From assembly GCF_001905795.1 (NCBI RefSeq), contig NZ_LIXJ01000007.1, forward strand, positions 62,001 to 126,000: DNA of 64,000 bases, read 5' to 3'. The notes under the pieces were generated by a model. That model was not told the origin of the DNA, made no database searches, and saw nothing but the letters and a program-made list of their open reading frames with translations. The translations under genes and the position numbers were made by a program. Shown piece by piece: positions 8,701 through 16,566 of this stretch. Source of the DNA: Streptomyces sp. CB01580 (GTDB lineage: Bacteria; Actinomycetota; Actinomycetes; Streptomycetales; Streptomycetaceae). Numbering within the stretch: position 1 is the first letter of the stretch; every line of letters begins with the position of its first letter.

Positions 8701-9243
8701 CCGGCCGAGGACGTGTTCCGGTACGACAGCGAGGCCGCCGTCGCGCTGCTGCGCGTGGCCAAGGACCCCACGAACGGCTACGACGTCGACGATCTCGCCG
8801 TCCTCTCCTGCGCCGCGCTGGCCCACGCGTTCGGGACGCCCGTGCCCGGCGGCCCGAAGACAGCCGAGGGGTACGGCGACGACGCCGCCGCGACCTGGCT
8901 CTCCATGACCGGTTCGCGCCGCGACCTTCCCGGGGCCTTCCGCGCCCGGAGCGCGCGCTGGCGTGAACTCGTCGACCCCTACGACGGCTGGCCCTCCCTC
9001 GCGCGCGACCCGGCCGGCGCCCGTGTCCTCGACGCGCTGCGCCCGCGCGACCGGGCGGTGGGACGGCTCGCCGCGTGCGTGCGGGCGGCGGGGGAGACGC
9101 CCGAGGGACGGGTCGTCGGAAGTCTGCTGCACATGGTGTGCAACCGCCTGTTCGGCGGCTCCGGCGCCCGCGAAACGACCGTGCTCGGCATCGCCCGCGG
9201 CGCCGTCCAGGATCACGCCAACCGCCGGAGGCACCAGCAGTGA
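5719..9243 (+). CDS. lanB: Class I lanthipeptide dehydratase LanB
   Basis: This 1174-residue enzyme is expected to glutamylate Ser/Thr of the core peptide using Glu-tRNA and then eliminate glutamate to give Dha/Dhb. The N-terminal glutamylation domain contains the family motif TRPTPFGLFAG (about residues 150-160). The C-terminal elimination domain (SpaB_C type) begins near residue 888 with WLYLKLRG and FFVRYTDDHGHHLRLRLHG. Between them, residues about 810-885 are an unusually long Pro/Arg/Ser-rich linker. GTG 5719 was preferred over TTG 5623 because AAGGGGGAG lies just before it and because the longer form would translate through the 5637-5673 hairpin. Its stop overlaps the lanC start. Confidence 0.94.
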   Translation: MRERPETPHGTPPPFGATPGTRSENEPRTSVRASTRTSARASPAAPFEAKDVFLYRAPLAPPTPPSGARTEARSGLRAPTGGDPRSLDACARLLASAAVDTVLGEALDLASPSLGALVRRVCEHGPDGIRPGQLRRAALAVLRYDIRMRTRPTPFGLFAGVARGRFDTTAESGSGTAHRTRTHADMQWLTRIGHRLERDPAVLSTLTVQAHQALVARGDRLVLTAPSTQGVPPGEGGEGRSTVSVRRTAVVERVVTEAMTPLPYGELLRRTTDAFPGASPERVRGLLAELVRQEILLTGLRPPLDGGDPLHHVIGLLAGVAEPSGETLRTRDALLAVEELRKAYDARTVGAGREELGRLLSTARSVEPDDTPLHVDTRLDVDVRLPYAVRDEIETAAGVMWRLSRPKLGLLALRDHHRRFLDVYGADRVVPVLELLDPSTGLGAPEGYGWPNSEAAPVPPEAYEGPRTARRNRAVARLVAVAQRTGRREVVLDDADLDELCHDAADPADVPNSCEVTVQVVASSAAALDAGDFLVFLSPSPGSHRAGSTFARFADQHPSWEAEFAALHRDNPVHVQGAVAVDLAFRPRSGRAANLAHTVPATGRRIGVGLPDAPGTEELRLADIGVGATLDRLTAVHMPTGREIVPVLGNMVSAPAQAPNAVRLLWEIGLEGQRLWEPWNWGPFADAPFVPRVRHGRFVLASAVWRPDGIRARARDLRTRDDGERTADWARAVAGWRADWDVPSRILAVTADQRLLLDLDDVWHRELLLDQLVRHSDLIAQEVPGEHEDWLDSPLAGHVVELVVPMTRRAAGRPLCRPYAGSRDPVRSGRAESRAPGAPPSPAASAPRTPDSPCTPHTPPRAPGPSHPSYALRTSYAPRTLRTVHGLGGEWLYLKLRGSARAHDDLLREYVPALVELAGRHGADRWFFVRYTDDHGHHLRLRLHGSCPEALWGKAVPALGALLRTWQRDGVVRGHSLDQYDPETERYGGPAARRPAEDVFRYDSEAAVALLRVAKDPTNGYDVDDLAVLSCAALAHAFGTPVPGGPKTAEGYGDDAAATWLSMTGSRRDLPGAFRARSARWRELVDPYDGWPSLARDPAGARVLDALRPRDRAVGRLAACVRAAGETPEGRVVGSLLHMVCNRLFGGSGARETTVLGIARGAVQDHANRRRHQQ

Positions 9244-10664
9244 GCTCCACCAGCACCCGCCCCGACCCACCCTCCCGCGCCGCTTCGGGCCCGGCCCGCG
9301 CCGTCCCAGGAGACCCCCCGGCCCCCGACGTCGACGCGGTCGTCGGTCTCGTCGCCGAGCGGCTCGCCGACCCGGAACACGTCGCGGCGGTCGCCTCGCG
9401 GGACGACAACCGCGACCCCGTCTACGACGCCGTCATGTGGGGGCCGCTGACGCTCGCCAACGGACTGCCGGGCACCGCCCTCCTCCACGGCGAACTGGCC
9501 CGTACCGACGAAGCCCGGCGACAGGTCGCCCACCGTCACCTCGTGGCCGCCGGGCGCGCCATGGCGACCGCGCCGAGCCGGGGCCTGTTCTCGGGACCGG
9601 CAGCGCTGCTCGCCGCCGCGCAGACCTGCGCGGGGCCCGAGGGCCACTACCGCTCGCTGCGGCGGGGGCTCGCCGCCTGGGTGGCCGAGGACCAGACCGA
9701 ACGGCTGCGGGTCTTCCGTGCCCGCGCGCGGGAGAGCGGACCCGGTGTCGACTGGGCCGCGTACGACCTGATCAACGGGGTGTCGGGGACGACCAGACTG
9801 CTCCTGGACGCGGTCGCCGACCCGGCCGAGAACGGCTCCACCGTCGAAGCGGCGCTCGCCGCGTCCCTGCGCCACCTCGTCGACCTCACCGCGCCGGTCC
9901 GTGCCGACGGCCACCGGGTCCCCGGCTGGTGGGTGCCCGCCGGCCTCCAGATCAGCGCCCGGGACCGCGAGACGTACCCGCGCGGGGACTTCAACCTCGG
10001 CATGGCGCACGGCATCGCCGGACCGCTCGCCGTGCTCAGCACCGCGTACGAAGCCGGACACGGTTCCCCGGAGCTGTGCGACGCCGTCCGGCGCGTCGCC
10101 GACTGGTTGCTGGGCTGGACGCTGAGCGACGACTCCGGTCCGTACTGGCCCGCCCGCGCGGGCTGGGACGAGGAGATCGCGCGGCACCGCCCGCGACAGC
10201 TGTTCACCCGCACGGCATGGTGCTACGGCACCCCCGGCGTCGCCGCCGCGCTGTTCCGGGCCGGGACCGCCCTGGACCGGCCCGACTGGCGCACCGCCGC
10301 CGTCGACGCGCTGCGGGCCGCGCTGCGCCGCGAGCAGTCGCGGTGGGCGATCGAGGGGCCCACCGTCTGCCACGGATACGCGGGCCTGCTGCGTGTCGTG
10401 GCCCGGATCGCCGAGGCGACCGGCGACCCCGACCTGTGTGCCGGGCATCGGCGTCTGGCCGGCAAGGTGCTGGAACTCGTCGACGAGAGCGCGCCGTTCG
10501 CGTTCCGCCACCTCATGCGCTTCCCGGCCGCCGCCCGTTCGCCCGTACCCCACCGCGCCGTCGACACCGCGGGCATGCTGGAGGGTGCGGCGGGCGTCGC
10601 CCTCGCGCTGCTGCCCGTCGGCGACGGGCCGCTGCCGTGGGACCGCACGTTGGGGCTGGCATGA
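9240..10664 (+). CDS. lanC: Lanthipeptide cyclase LanC
   Basis: This 474-residue zinc enzyme catalyses Michael-type addition of Cys thiols onto Dha/Dhb to close the lanthionine rings. The three zinc ligands are visible: Cys328 in WCYGTPG and Cys377-His378 in CHGYAG. The repeated Gly-rich helices of the alpha/alpha barrel are also present (INGVSGTTRLL, MAHGIAGPLAVL, MLEGAAGVALALL). GTG 9240 overlaps the lanB stop (GTGA), which fixes the start. The first 30 residues are Pro/Ala/Ser-rich and probably disordered. The gene sits between dehydratase and exporter, as in planosporicin-type operons. Confidence 0.95.
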   Translation: MSSTSTRPDPPSRAASGPARAVPGDPPAPDVDAVVGLVAERLADPEHVAAVASRDDNRDPVYDAVMWGPLTLANGLPGTALLHGELARTDEARRQVAHRHLVAAGRAMATAPSRGLFSGPAALLAAAQTCAGPEGHYRSLRRGLAAWVAEDQTERLRVFRARARESGPGVDWAAYDLINGVSGTTRLLLDAVADPAENGSTVEAALAASLRHLVDLTAPVRADGHRVPGWWVPAGLQISARDRETYPRGDFNLGMAHGIAGPLAVLSTAYEAGHGSPELCDAVRRVADWLLGWTLSDDSGPYWPARAGWDEEIARHRPRQLFTRTAWCYGTPGVAAALFRAGTALDRPDWRTAAVDALRAALRREQSRWAIEGPTVCHGYAGLLRVVARIAEATGDPDLCAGHRRLAGKVLELVDESAPFAFRHLMRFPAAARSPVPHRAVDTAGMLEGAAGVALALLPVGDGPLPWDRTLGLA

Positions 10665-11659
10665 CCGCCCGGCCGCCGACGACTCAGTACGAGGCCGCGA
10701 CACCGGCCTTCGAGATCAGCGATCTCGTCGTACGCCACGGCAGGGTGACCGCCGTGCACGGGGTGTCGATCAGCTCGCCGCCGGGCCGTGTCACCGCCCT
10801 GCTCGGCCCCAACGGAGCGGGGAAGTCGAGCCTGTTGGGAGTCGTGTCGACGGCCGCCCGGCCCGACGCGGGCACGGTCCGCGTCTTCGGCCACGACGTC
10901 CGCGACTCACCGACGGCCGCGCGGCGCCGCCTCGGGTTCGTCTTCCAGGAACGCACCCTGGACAAGGAGCTCTCCGTCGAACGGAACCTGTGGTTCCATG
11001 CCCGGCTGTACGGCATGAAACGGGCCGACGCCCGGGCCCGGATCAGCCTGCTGCTGGACCTGTTCGGCCTCGCCCACCGCCGCCGACAGCCGGTCGAGGA
11101 GCTCTCCGGCGGACTGGCCAGACGCGTCGAGATCGCTCGTGCGCTGCTGCACCGGCCCGGGCTGATCGTCCTGGACGAGCCCACCAACGGCCTCGATCCC
11201 ACCGCCCGCGCCACCGTCTGGTCCGATCTGCTGCGCCTGCGCGACGAGTTGGGGGTCACCGTCCTGTACGCGACGCACTACATGGACGAGGCGGAGTACG
11301 CCGACGAGATCGTCATCCTGCGCCGCGGCCGGGTCGTGCGGCAGGGCAGCGTCGACCGGCTCAAGGGCGGCCTGGAGTCGTCCCGCCTCGTGGTCGGCTG
11401 CGCGGACGACGAGGCCGCCGCCCAGCAGTTGCGCGCGGCCGGTTTCGAGCCGCTGATCGAACCCGGCGGGGTCGCGGTGCACTGCCCCGATCCCGAGGCC
11501 CGGATCGCGGAGGTGGTGCGGGCGCTGGACGTCCCGGTTCTGGCGGTCTCCGTGCACCACCCGTCCATGAACGACGTCTACCTGGCGGTGGCCGGGGAGG
11601 ACGCGGCGGCCGGGCCGGGCGAGGCGCCCCGGCGTCCGGAGGAGGCGGTCACGCCATGA
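10661..11659 (+). CDS. ABC transporter ATP-binding protein, lanthipeptide export (T-like)
   Basis: This is a 332-residue ATPase. Walker A is GPNGAGKSS (about residues 48-56), the signature is LSGGLARR, Walker B is LIVLDEP with TNGLD, and the H-loop is ATHYMDEAEY. It has the DrrA-type C-terminal extension. ATG 10661 overlaps the lanC stop, and its stop overlaps the permease start. It powers the permease at 11656-12477. The pair matches T-U of the microbisporicin/planosporicin operons and is likely to export the modified peptide. No peptidase domain is present, so leader removal must happen elsewhere. Confidence 0.9.
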   Translation: MTARPPTTQYEAATPAFEISDLVVRHGRVTAVHGVSISSPPGRVTALLGPNGAGKSSLLGVVSTAARPDAGTVRVFGHDVRDSPTAARRRLGFVFQERTLDKELSVERNLWFHARLYGMKRADARARISLLLDLFGLAHRRRQPVEELSGGLARRVEIARALLHRPGLIVLDEPTNGLDPTARATVWSDLLRLRDELGVTVLYATHYMDEAEYADEIVILRRGRVVRQGSVDRLKGGLESSRLVVGCADDEAAAQQLRAAGFEPLIEPGGVAVHCPDPEARIAEVVRALDVPVLAVSVHHPSMNDVYLAVAGEDAAAGPGEAPRRPEEAVTP

Positions 11660-12477
11660 CCGCGACGAACGCCCCCGCTCCCGCCCCGGCGTGCGCCCCG
11701 CCCGGCCCCGCGGACGACGACGGCCGGCTGCGGGTGGCGCTGCGCGCCGTCGGTGTCATCGCCCACCGTGATCTGCTGCGGCAGGCCAAACGGCCGGGTG
11801 TGCTGATCAGTCAGGGCGCCCAGATCCTCTTCTTCGTCCTGGTCTACGCCGTCGGCTTCGACGGAATGATCGGTTCGGTCGGTGACGTACCGTTCAGCGC
11901 CTACGTCTTCCCCGGCATCATCGCCATCCAGGTGGTGTCGATCGGCGTCGCCTCCGGACAGACGTACGCCTGGGACCGCGAGTACGGGGTGCTGCGCGAA
12001 CTCCTCGTCGCACCCGTGCCCCCGGTCTGCCTGCCGTTGGGGAAGGTCGTCGCCGGGGCGGGGACGGTGACGGCGCAGAGCACGGTGATGCTCGCCTTCG
12101 CCCCGCTGATGGGCGTGGACCTGACGGCGGGCCGGTTCACCGCCGCGCTCGGCTGCTACGCGCTGGCCGCCACCGTGTTCAGCGTCATCGGCCTCTGTCT
12201 GGCCACCGTCATCACCCGCGTGCAGACGCTCCAGGCCACCGTCCAACTCGCCATGTTCCCCATGCTGTTCCTCTCCGGTTCGGTCTTCAGCCCGCAGGAC
12301 GTCCCGGCCTGGCTCGGCTGGATCATGCACATCAACCCCATGACGTACGCCGTCGACCTGGCCCGGCAGACCCTGCTCGGCGGCGGGGGTCTGCTGCCGC
12401 GCTGGGCGGACCTGGGCGCGCTCGCCGCGATCCTGGCCGTCGCCATGACGGTGCTGCGGCTGCGGAGCGGGCGGTGA
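11656..12477 (+). CDS. ABC-2 type transporter permease, lanthipeptide export (U-like)
   Basis: The 273-residue membrane protein has a cytoplasmic N-terminus and about six helices. ABC-2 features are visible: DREYGVLRELLVAPVP after the second or third helix, and the C-terminal FLSGSVFSPQDVPAWLGWI plus HINPMTYAVDLAR. It is a DrrB-like partner of the ATPase encoded immediately before it (ATGA overlap). It should form the export channel for the lanthipeptide. Translation is coupled in turn to the next gene by a GTGA overlap. Confidence 0.9.
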   Translation: MTATNAPAPAPACAPPGPADDDGRLRVALRAVGVIAHRDLLRQAKRPGVLISQGAQILFFVLVYAVGFDGMIGSVGDVPFSAYVFPGIIAIQVVSIGVASGQTYAWDREYGVLRELLVAPVPPVCLPLGKVVAGAGTVTAQSTVMLAFAPLMGVDLTAGRFTAALGCYALAATVFSVIGLCLATVITRVQTLQATVQLAMFPMLFLSGSVFSPQDVPAWLGWIMHINPMTYAVDLARQTLLGGGGLLPRWADLGALAAILAVAMTVLRLRSGR

Positions 12478-13943
12478 ACGGCGCGGCCGACGAGGCGTAC
12501 TGGCCCGCGCTCCCCGCACACGCCGGGCGCGTGGGCGAGGTGTTCCTGGCCGAGGAGGAGGCGGCCCGTCAGGTGCTGGCGGGAGCGCTGGAATGGATCG
12601 AGGCGCGGCTGGACTGGTTCGCTCCGGGGCGCTGGGAGGAGTTCCTGCCCCGCCGCCCCTTCCGGCCCGGTCCGCTCCTCGAACTGCTCGGACTGGTACG
12701 GGTGCTGGGCCGCTCGGGCATCGTTCCCGTCACCGCGCCCCTGCCCTCCCGGGCCCTCGACCTGGCGGAGGAGACCATCCACGAGCCGGAGTTCGGGCGC
12801 GGTCTGCGACGCGGCGACGCGTTCTTCCCGTACCACCTCAACCTGACCGCGCTCCTGGAACTCCTCGGCCGCCCGCAGCCCACGCTGCGCGCGTCCTGCC
12901 AGGCGCTGCTCACGGCGGACGCGGGCGGCCACTGCCGACCGTACAAGCCGGTCCTCTCCAGGATCGAGCTGCGCTATTTCGTCGACCGCGGCGGTTTCAC
13001 GGCCCCCGGTCCGCTGCCCGGCCTCGGCCCGCTCTACCGCCAGAGCATCGCCGCCAGGGGAGCGGACGTCCTTCAGCTGACGGGCGACGAGACCTACGCG
13101 CTCACCCATGTCCTCCTTTACGCGACGGACTTCGGCCACCACAACCGCCTGCCCTGCCGGGGCGAGTCGGTGGCGCGGGTGCGCGAGATCGTACGGGTGC
13201 TGCTCGGCGTCCACCTGGCCCGGGGGAGCCTGGACCTCCTGGCGGAACTGCTGCTGTGCGAGGCGGCGCTGGACGCGTGCCGGGAGGACGGGCACGTTCC
13301 CCGACTCGGTCGGGGCACGGATCCGGGCATGGGCCCGGCCGCGAAACCAGGGCCGGACCTCGTTCCTGTTCCTGGTGCGAGTACCGGACCGGGCTCGGGC
13401 CTGTGGCGCCGGGCCGGTTGGAACGCGCTGGCTGCCGCCCAGCGCCCGGACGGCGCCGTGCCCGGTCCGGTGCACCGCCCCGAGGTCCTGGCCGGGCTGG
13501 CGGGGGACAAGGCCGCCGCGTATCTCTTCGGTACCTGCTACCACACCACGCTCGCCGCGGCCCTCGCCGCCGCGCGAAAGCCGCGCACGGTGCCGTGGCC
13601 CTCGGACCCCGTGGCCCTCACAGAGCCCGTGGGCCTCTCGGACCCCTCAGACCTTGCGGGTCTCACGGAACCCACCGGACTCCCGCTGCCCCGCGCGCAC
13701 CCCGAGGAGATCCGGCGGTGGCTGCGGACGGAGACCGAAGCGGCCCGGGACGCGCCGCCCGCCGCACGGGCGGAACCGGCAGCGTGCCTCGGCCCCCTGC
13801 TCGCCCTCGCCGTCCGGGCCCACGACCCGGCCGTCCTGACGGACGTCCTGCGCGCCGCCGAACGCCTCGGCCACGGCGACGACCCCCTGGCCCGCTCGGC
13901 GGCGGCCCTCCTCGCGGCCTGGGGGACGGCGCCGGTCCCGTGA
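12474..13943 (+). CDS. Conserved lanthipeptide-cluster protein of unknown function (V-like)
   Basis: This 489-residue, mostly helical, soluble protein has no membrane segment or known catalytic motif that I can name. Visible landmarks are RIELRYFVDRGGF near residue 165, the strongly patterned YALTHVLLYATDFGHHN at about 206-222, and a second Cys/His-containing element LFGTCYHTTLAAALAAARK near 350. Residues about 280-310 and 370-400 are Pro/Gly-rich and look inserted. GTG 12474 overlaps the permease stop. Position and size match the unassigned V gene that ends the planosporicin/microbisporicin biosynthetic operon. A role in modification or maturation is likely but unproven. Confidence 0.75.
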   Translation: MNGAADEAYWPALPAHAGRVGEVFLAEEEAARQVLAGALEWIEARLDWFAPGRWEEFLPRRPFRPGPLLELLGLVRVLGRSGIVPVTAPLPSRALDLAEETIHEPEFGRGLRRGDAFFPYHLNLTALLELLGRPQPTLRASCQALLTADAGGHCRPYKPVLSRIELRYFVDRGGFTAPGPLPGLGPLYRQSIAARGADVLQLTGDETYALTHVLLYATDFGHHNRLPCRGESVARVREIVRVLLGVHLARGSLDLLAELLLCEAALDACREDGHVPRLGRGTDPGMGPAAKPGPDLVPVPGASTGPGSGLWRRAGWNALAAAQRPDGAVPGPVHRPEVLAGLAGDKAAAYLFGTCYHTTLAAALAAARKPRTVPWPSDPVALTEPVGLSDPSDLAGLTEPTGLPLPRAHPEEIRRWLRTETEAARDAPPAARAEPAACLGPLLALAVRAHDPAVLTDVLRAAERLGHGDDPLARSAAALLAAWGTAPVP

Positions 13944-13959
13944 CCGGTGACCGGGCAGC

Positions 13960-13994
13960 GGGAGAGGGGGAGGGGGAGGGGGAAGGAGAGGGGA
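13960..13994 (+). repeat. G-rich polypurine tract after the biosynthetic operon
   Basis: Seventeen bases after the operon's last stop the + strand is purine-only for about 35 bases, with three successive GGGGGA units and a further GGGG run. It could fold as a G-quadruplex in RNA or DNA and may act as the operon's transcription stop. No ordinary stem-loop terminator is seen here. Confidence 0.5.
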
Positions 13995-14207
13995 CGTGAG
14001 GCCGACGCCGCTGAGGACCGCCCTGCCGGGACCGGAACGCCCGCGGTCCGAACGGCCTGCCGGGCCCGGTCGCGACCGGCGGGCGAGAGGGGCCCATGCG
14101 ACGCGTTCTGCCGTACGCGGCAGTACCGTCCCGCTGCCGTCGGACCGAGGACTGGGCGGAGCCCTCCGCTCCGTCGCGGACGGCTGCCGGGGCGCGTCGG
14201 CCGTCGG

Positions 14208-14465
14208 CGTCCGGGCGGTGGCGATGAGCAGGACGACCACGGTCGTCTCGACGACTGCGAGCACCGGCAGCGCGGTGGGGCCCACCCCGGAGAGCAGGAG
14301 ACCGCCGAGGACGCCGCCGACCGACGTACCGATGTACGTGGCACTGGTGTTGAGGGCCATGACCTCGTCGCTGGACGGACCGGCCTGGCCGAGCAGCCAC
14401 ACCGCGAGCGGCGGGTTGAGCCCGGCCTCGCCGCGCAGCGCGCCCACCTCGACGATCACCACGGT
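14208..14465 (-). pseudogene. Remnant of an MFS transporter
   Basis: About 86 codons resemble the last helices of a major-facilitator drug exporter: ALNTSATYIGTSVGGVLGG, preceded by a GQAGPSSDEV loop and followed by a hydrophobic segment ending in LLIATART. The frame has no proper start upstream and runs on without a stop into the opposite-strand lanthipeptide gene, so the N-terminal ten or so helices are gone. The rest of 13995-14737 holds only the palindrome at 14577 and no other recognisable gene. This decayed gene marks the right border of the lanthipeptide cluster. Confidence 0.65.
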
Positions 14466-14576
14466 GCCCGGCTCCGGTGCTGCTTCGGCCGGTGCCTGCG
14501 CAGTGGGCCGGGCGTAACTGGTCACCGAGCGGGCGCCCGTCGTTTCCCGGCATGCGGAGCGTGCCTTGGCGGTCGA

Positions 14577-14593
14577 TCTCACTGTCAGTGAGA
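14577..14593. promoter_or_regulatory. 17-bp palindrome, TetR-type operator candidate
   Basis: TCTCACT (14577-14583), GTC, AGTGAGA (14587-14593) is a perfect 7-bp inverted repeat. It lies about 110 bp upstream of the MFS remnant, where an exporter's repressor site would be expected. It may be a relic of that gene's control region. Confidence 0.35.
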
Positions 14594-14737
14594 GGGGCAG
14601 GTGTGAACGGGGCAGGGGAAAGGGCGGAAGGGGAGGAATCCGGGGAGTTCGGTACGTCGGGTTACATGAAGTCTTCCTCTGGGGATCGGAGGTGGGGAGG
14701 CGCCGGGAGAGGGTCGACGGCGCGGCGGGCGCGACGG

Positions 14738-15745
14738 TCACGGGACCGCGCCGGCGAGGCGGTCGACGGCGGTGCGGTACTGGGGGGCGGTGCCGAGCGC
14801 GCAGGCGAGACGGTAGGCGCGCAGCGCCGCACCGTCCTGGCCGAGCCGCTCGAAGGTGCGGCCGAGCAGGAAGTGTGCGAAGTCGTCCGTCGGCTGGGCG
14901 TCCAGGAAGACTTCCAACTCTCTTTTCGCGGATTCGAGTTGGGCGGAAGCGAAGTAGGCGCGGGCGGCGAGCAGCCGGACGTCCGCCGGGACCTGTCGGT
15001 CGTTCAGCAGGGGGCGGAGGGTGTCGGCGGCGCTGAGCGGGTCGCCGACGTCGAGCATGGCGCGGGCGAGGCGGTAGCGCCGTACGCCCTCGTCTCCCTC
15101 GGCGTCCGCCGCCTCGGCTGCGGCGCCGAAGTGGTCCAGGAGTGCCCGCACCGACTGGGCGCCGGCCAGCGCCCGGCCCCGGACGACGAAGGTGGGGGCG
15201 GTACGTACGCCCGAGACCACGCCCTCGGTGAGCGCGCTGCGCACCGCGCCGGTGAGTCGTCCGCCGGCCAGGAAGTCGGCGGCACCGCTCACTCCGGCGC
15301 GCTCGGCGACCGCGGCGAGCACCGAGCGGTCGCCCAGGTCCTCGCCCGCCCCGAAGTGCGCGCGAAAGAGCTGCTCCGACAGTTGCCACTGGAGATCAGG
15401 GCCCCCCTGTTCCAGAGCGAGGGACAGCAGGCGGTGCGCCTGGAAGGTGTTCGGGGACCAGGCGGGCCGCCAGGTGAAGTCCGGCCCGTGGTCCCGGGCG
15501 ATCTCGGTGAGGCAGCCCGAGGTCGTCTCCGGAGTGTGCTGGACGGACGCCTCGATCGAGGCCGGCTGTTCGGCAGTGAGCGGCCGGCTCTCCAGGGGGG
15601 CGGCCGGGGCGAGCTGGAAGGGGCGCAGTACCACGGTGAGCGGCTCCCCGCCCTGCTCCTGCCACCGGCGTACAGCGCGGTCGAGGCGCCGCTTGCCCAG
15701 GTAGCACCACGGGCACACCACGTCCGACCAGACTTCGACAATCAC
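14738..15745 (-). CDS. DsbA-family (FrnE-like) oxidoreductase with C-terminal TPR segment
   Basis: The 335-residue protein starts with a thioredoxin-fold DsbA domain having the redox motif CPWC at residues 11-14 and the FrnE-type cis-Pro region RTAPTFVV near residue 180. Residues about 215-335 form helical TPR-like repeats (DDFAHFLLGRTFERLGQDGAALRAYRLA). No signal peptide is seen, so it acts in the cytoplasm on small thiols or protein disulfides. It is divergent from a TetR gene with a 195-bp shared control region, so the regulator probably controls it. The TPR extension makes it longer than a plain FrnE of about 220 residues. Confidence 0.88.
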   Translation of the reverse strand: MIVEVWSDVVCPWCYLGKRRLDRAVRRWQEQGGEPLTVVLRPFQLAPAAPLESRPLTAEQPASIEASVQHTPETTSGCLTEIARDHGPDFTWRPAWSPNTFQAHRLLSLALEQGGPDLQWQLSEQLFRAHFGAGEDLGDRSVLAAVAERAGVSGAADFLAGGRLTGAVRSALTEGVVSGVRTAPTFVVRGRALAGAQSVRALLDHFGAAAEAADAEGDEGVRRYRLARAMLDVGDPLSAADTLRPLLNDRQVPADVRLLAARAYFASAQLESAKRELEVFLDAQPTDDFAHFLLGRTFERLGQDGAALRAYRLACALGTAPQYRTAVDRLAGAVP

Positions 15746-15826
15746 CGCTGCCTCCTTCTCAGTCTCTCCCGAGGCTCGAATCGAGCAGATCGTGCCTGCC
15801 CGACAGGCGAGAACCGTCGCAAGATG

Positions 15827-15878
15827 CTAGACACTAGTCCAATAATGTGCAGCTGTCTAATAATGGACATTCGTCTAG
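15827..15878. promoter_or_regulatory. Operator array between the DsbA-like and TetR genes
   Basis: The AT-richer core of this 195-bp intergenic region holds CTAGACACTAG (15827-15837), two direct repeats GTCCAATAATG (15837-15847) and GTCTAATAATG (15855-15865) 18 bp apart, and a closing GTCTAG (15873-15878). TAGAC/GTCTA half-sites recur in both orientations, as expected for TetR dimers covering both promoters. Confidence 0.55.
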
Positions 15879-15940
15879 GATGTATGGTCACGGTGGCGAC
15901 GCGGAGACCATGACGGTGGAACAGGCGAGAGGGAGGGTTC

Positions 15941-16555
15941 GTGGGGGCGAAGCAGGCCGGTACCCGGGCAGTTGATCCTCGGGTGCGCCGCAGTGAGCAG
16001 GCACTGCAGAACGCGGTCCTCGACCTGGTGGGGGAGCGCGATCTGGAGTCGATCACGATCGCCGACATCACCCAGCGGGCCGGAATCGGCAGAGCCACCT
16101 TCTACCTGCACTACAAGGACCGGGACGACGCCTTGCTCGCCGCGGTGGACGAGTCCGTCTCCGAGGCCGCGCACCGTGCCGCCCAGTGCTGTCCCACACA
16201 CTTCACGGACGATGTGGTGGGCACTCCGGAGCCGCTGGTCGGCTTCTTCGCGTACTTCCACGAGAACATCCGGCTCTACCGCGTGCTGTTCGGCCCGGAC
16301 GGCAGCGCCCGGCTGGCCTACCGCGTCCGGACCGCGGTGACCGAACAGATCACGAAGGAACTCGTCGATCTCGACGTCCCCTCTCCCTCGGGCAAGGGGC
16401 GCCTCGTCGTGGCGCCGGCCGCGCGCGCGGCGTTCCTGTCCGGCGCGCTCCTCGGTGCCGTCGCGGCCTGGCTGGAGGAGGACACGCCGCGCCCGGCCCA
16501 GGAGGTGGCGGACGAGGTGTGGGTCCTGCTGACGACGGTCACCGCCACCGGGTGA
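15941..16555 (+). CDS. TetR/AcrR-family transcriptional regulator
   Basis: This is a 204-residue regulator. The N-terminal helix-turn-helix is at about residues 35-65 (SITIADITQRAGIGRATFYL, then HYKDRDDAL). The C-terminal ligand/dimer domain includes LVGFFAYFHENIRLYRVLFG and AFLSGALLGAVAAWL, like the TetR_C_33 group. GTG 15941 is preceded by GAGGGAGG. It probably represses its own gene and the divergent DsbA-like gene through the repeats at 15827-15878. The effector is unknown. Confidence 0.9.
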   Translation: MGAKQAGTRAVDPRVRRSEQALQNAVLDLVGERDLESITIADITQRAGIGRATFYLHYKDRDDALLAAVDESVSEAAHRAAQCCPTHFTDDVVGTPEPLVGFFAYFHENIRLYRVLFGPDGSARLAYRVRTAVTEQITKELVDLDVPSPSGKGRLVVAPAARAAFLSGALLGAVAAWLEEDTPRPAQEVADEVWVLLTTVTATG

Positions 16556-16566
16556 GCCGCCGGCCG

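Noticed and set aside
9213..10703. 496-residue frame on the minus strand over lanC
   Set aside because: It is antisense to lanC, whose zinc ligands are intact, and shows no recognisable domain.
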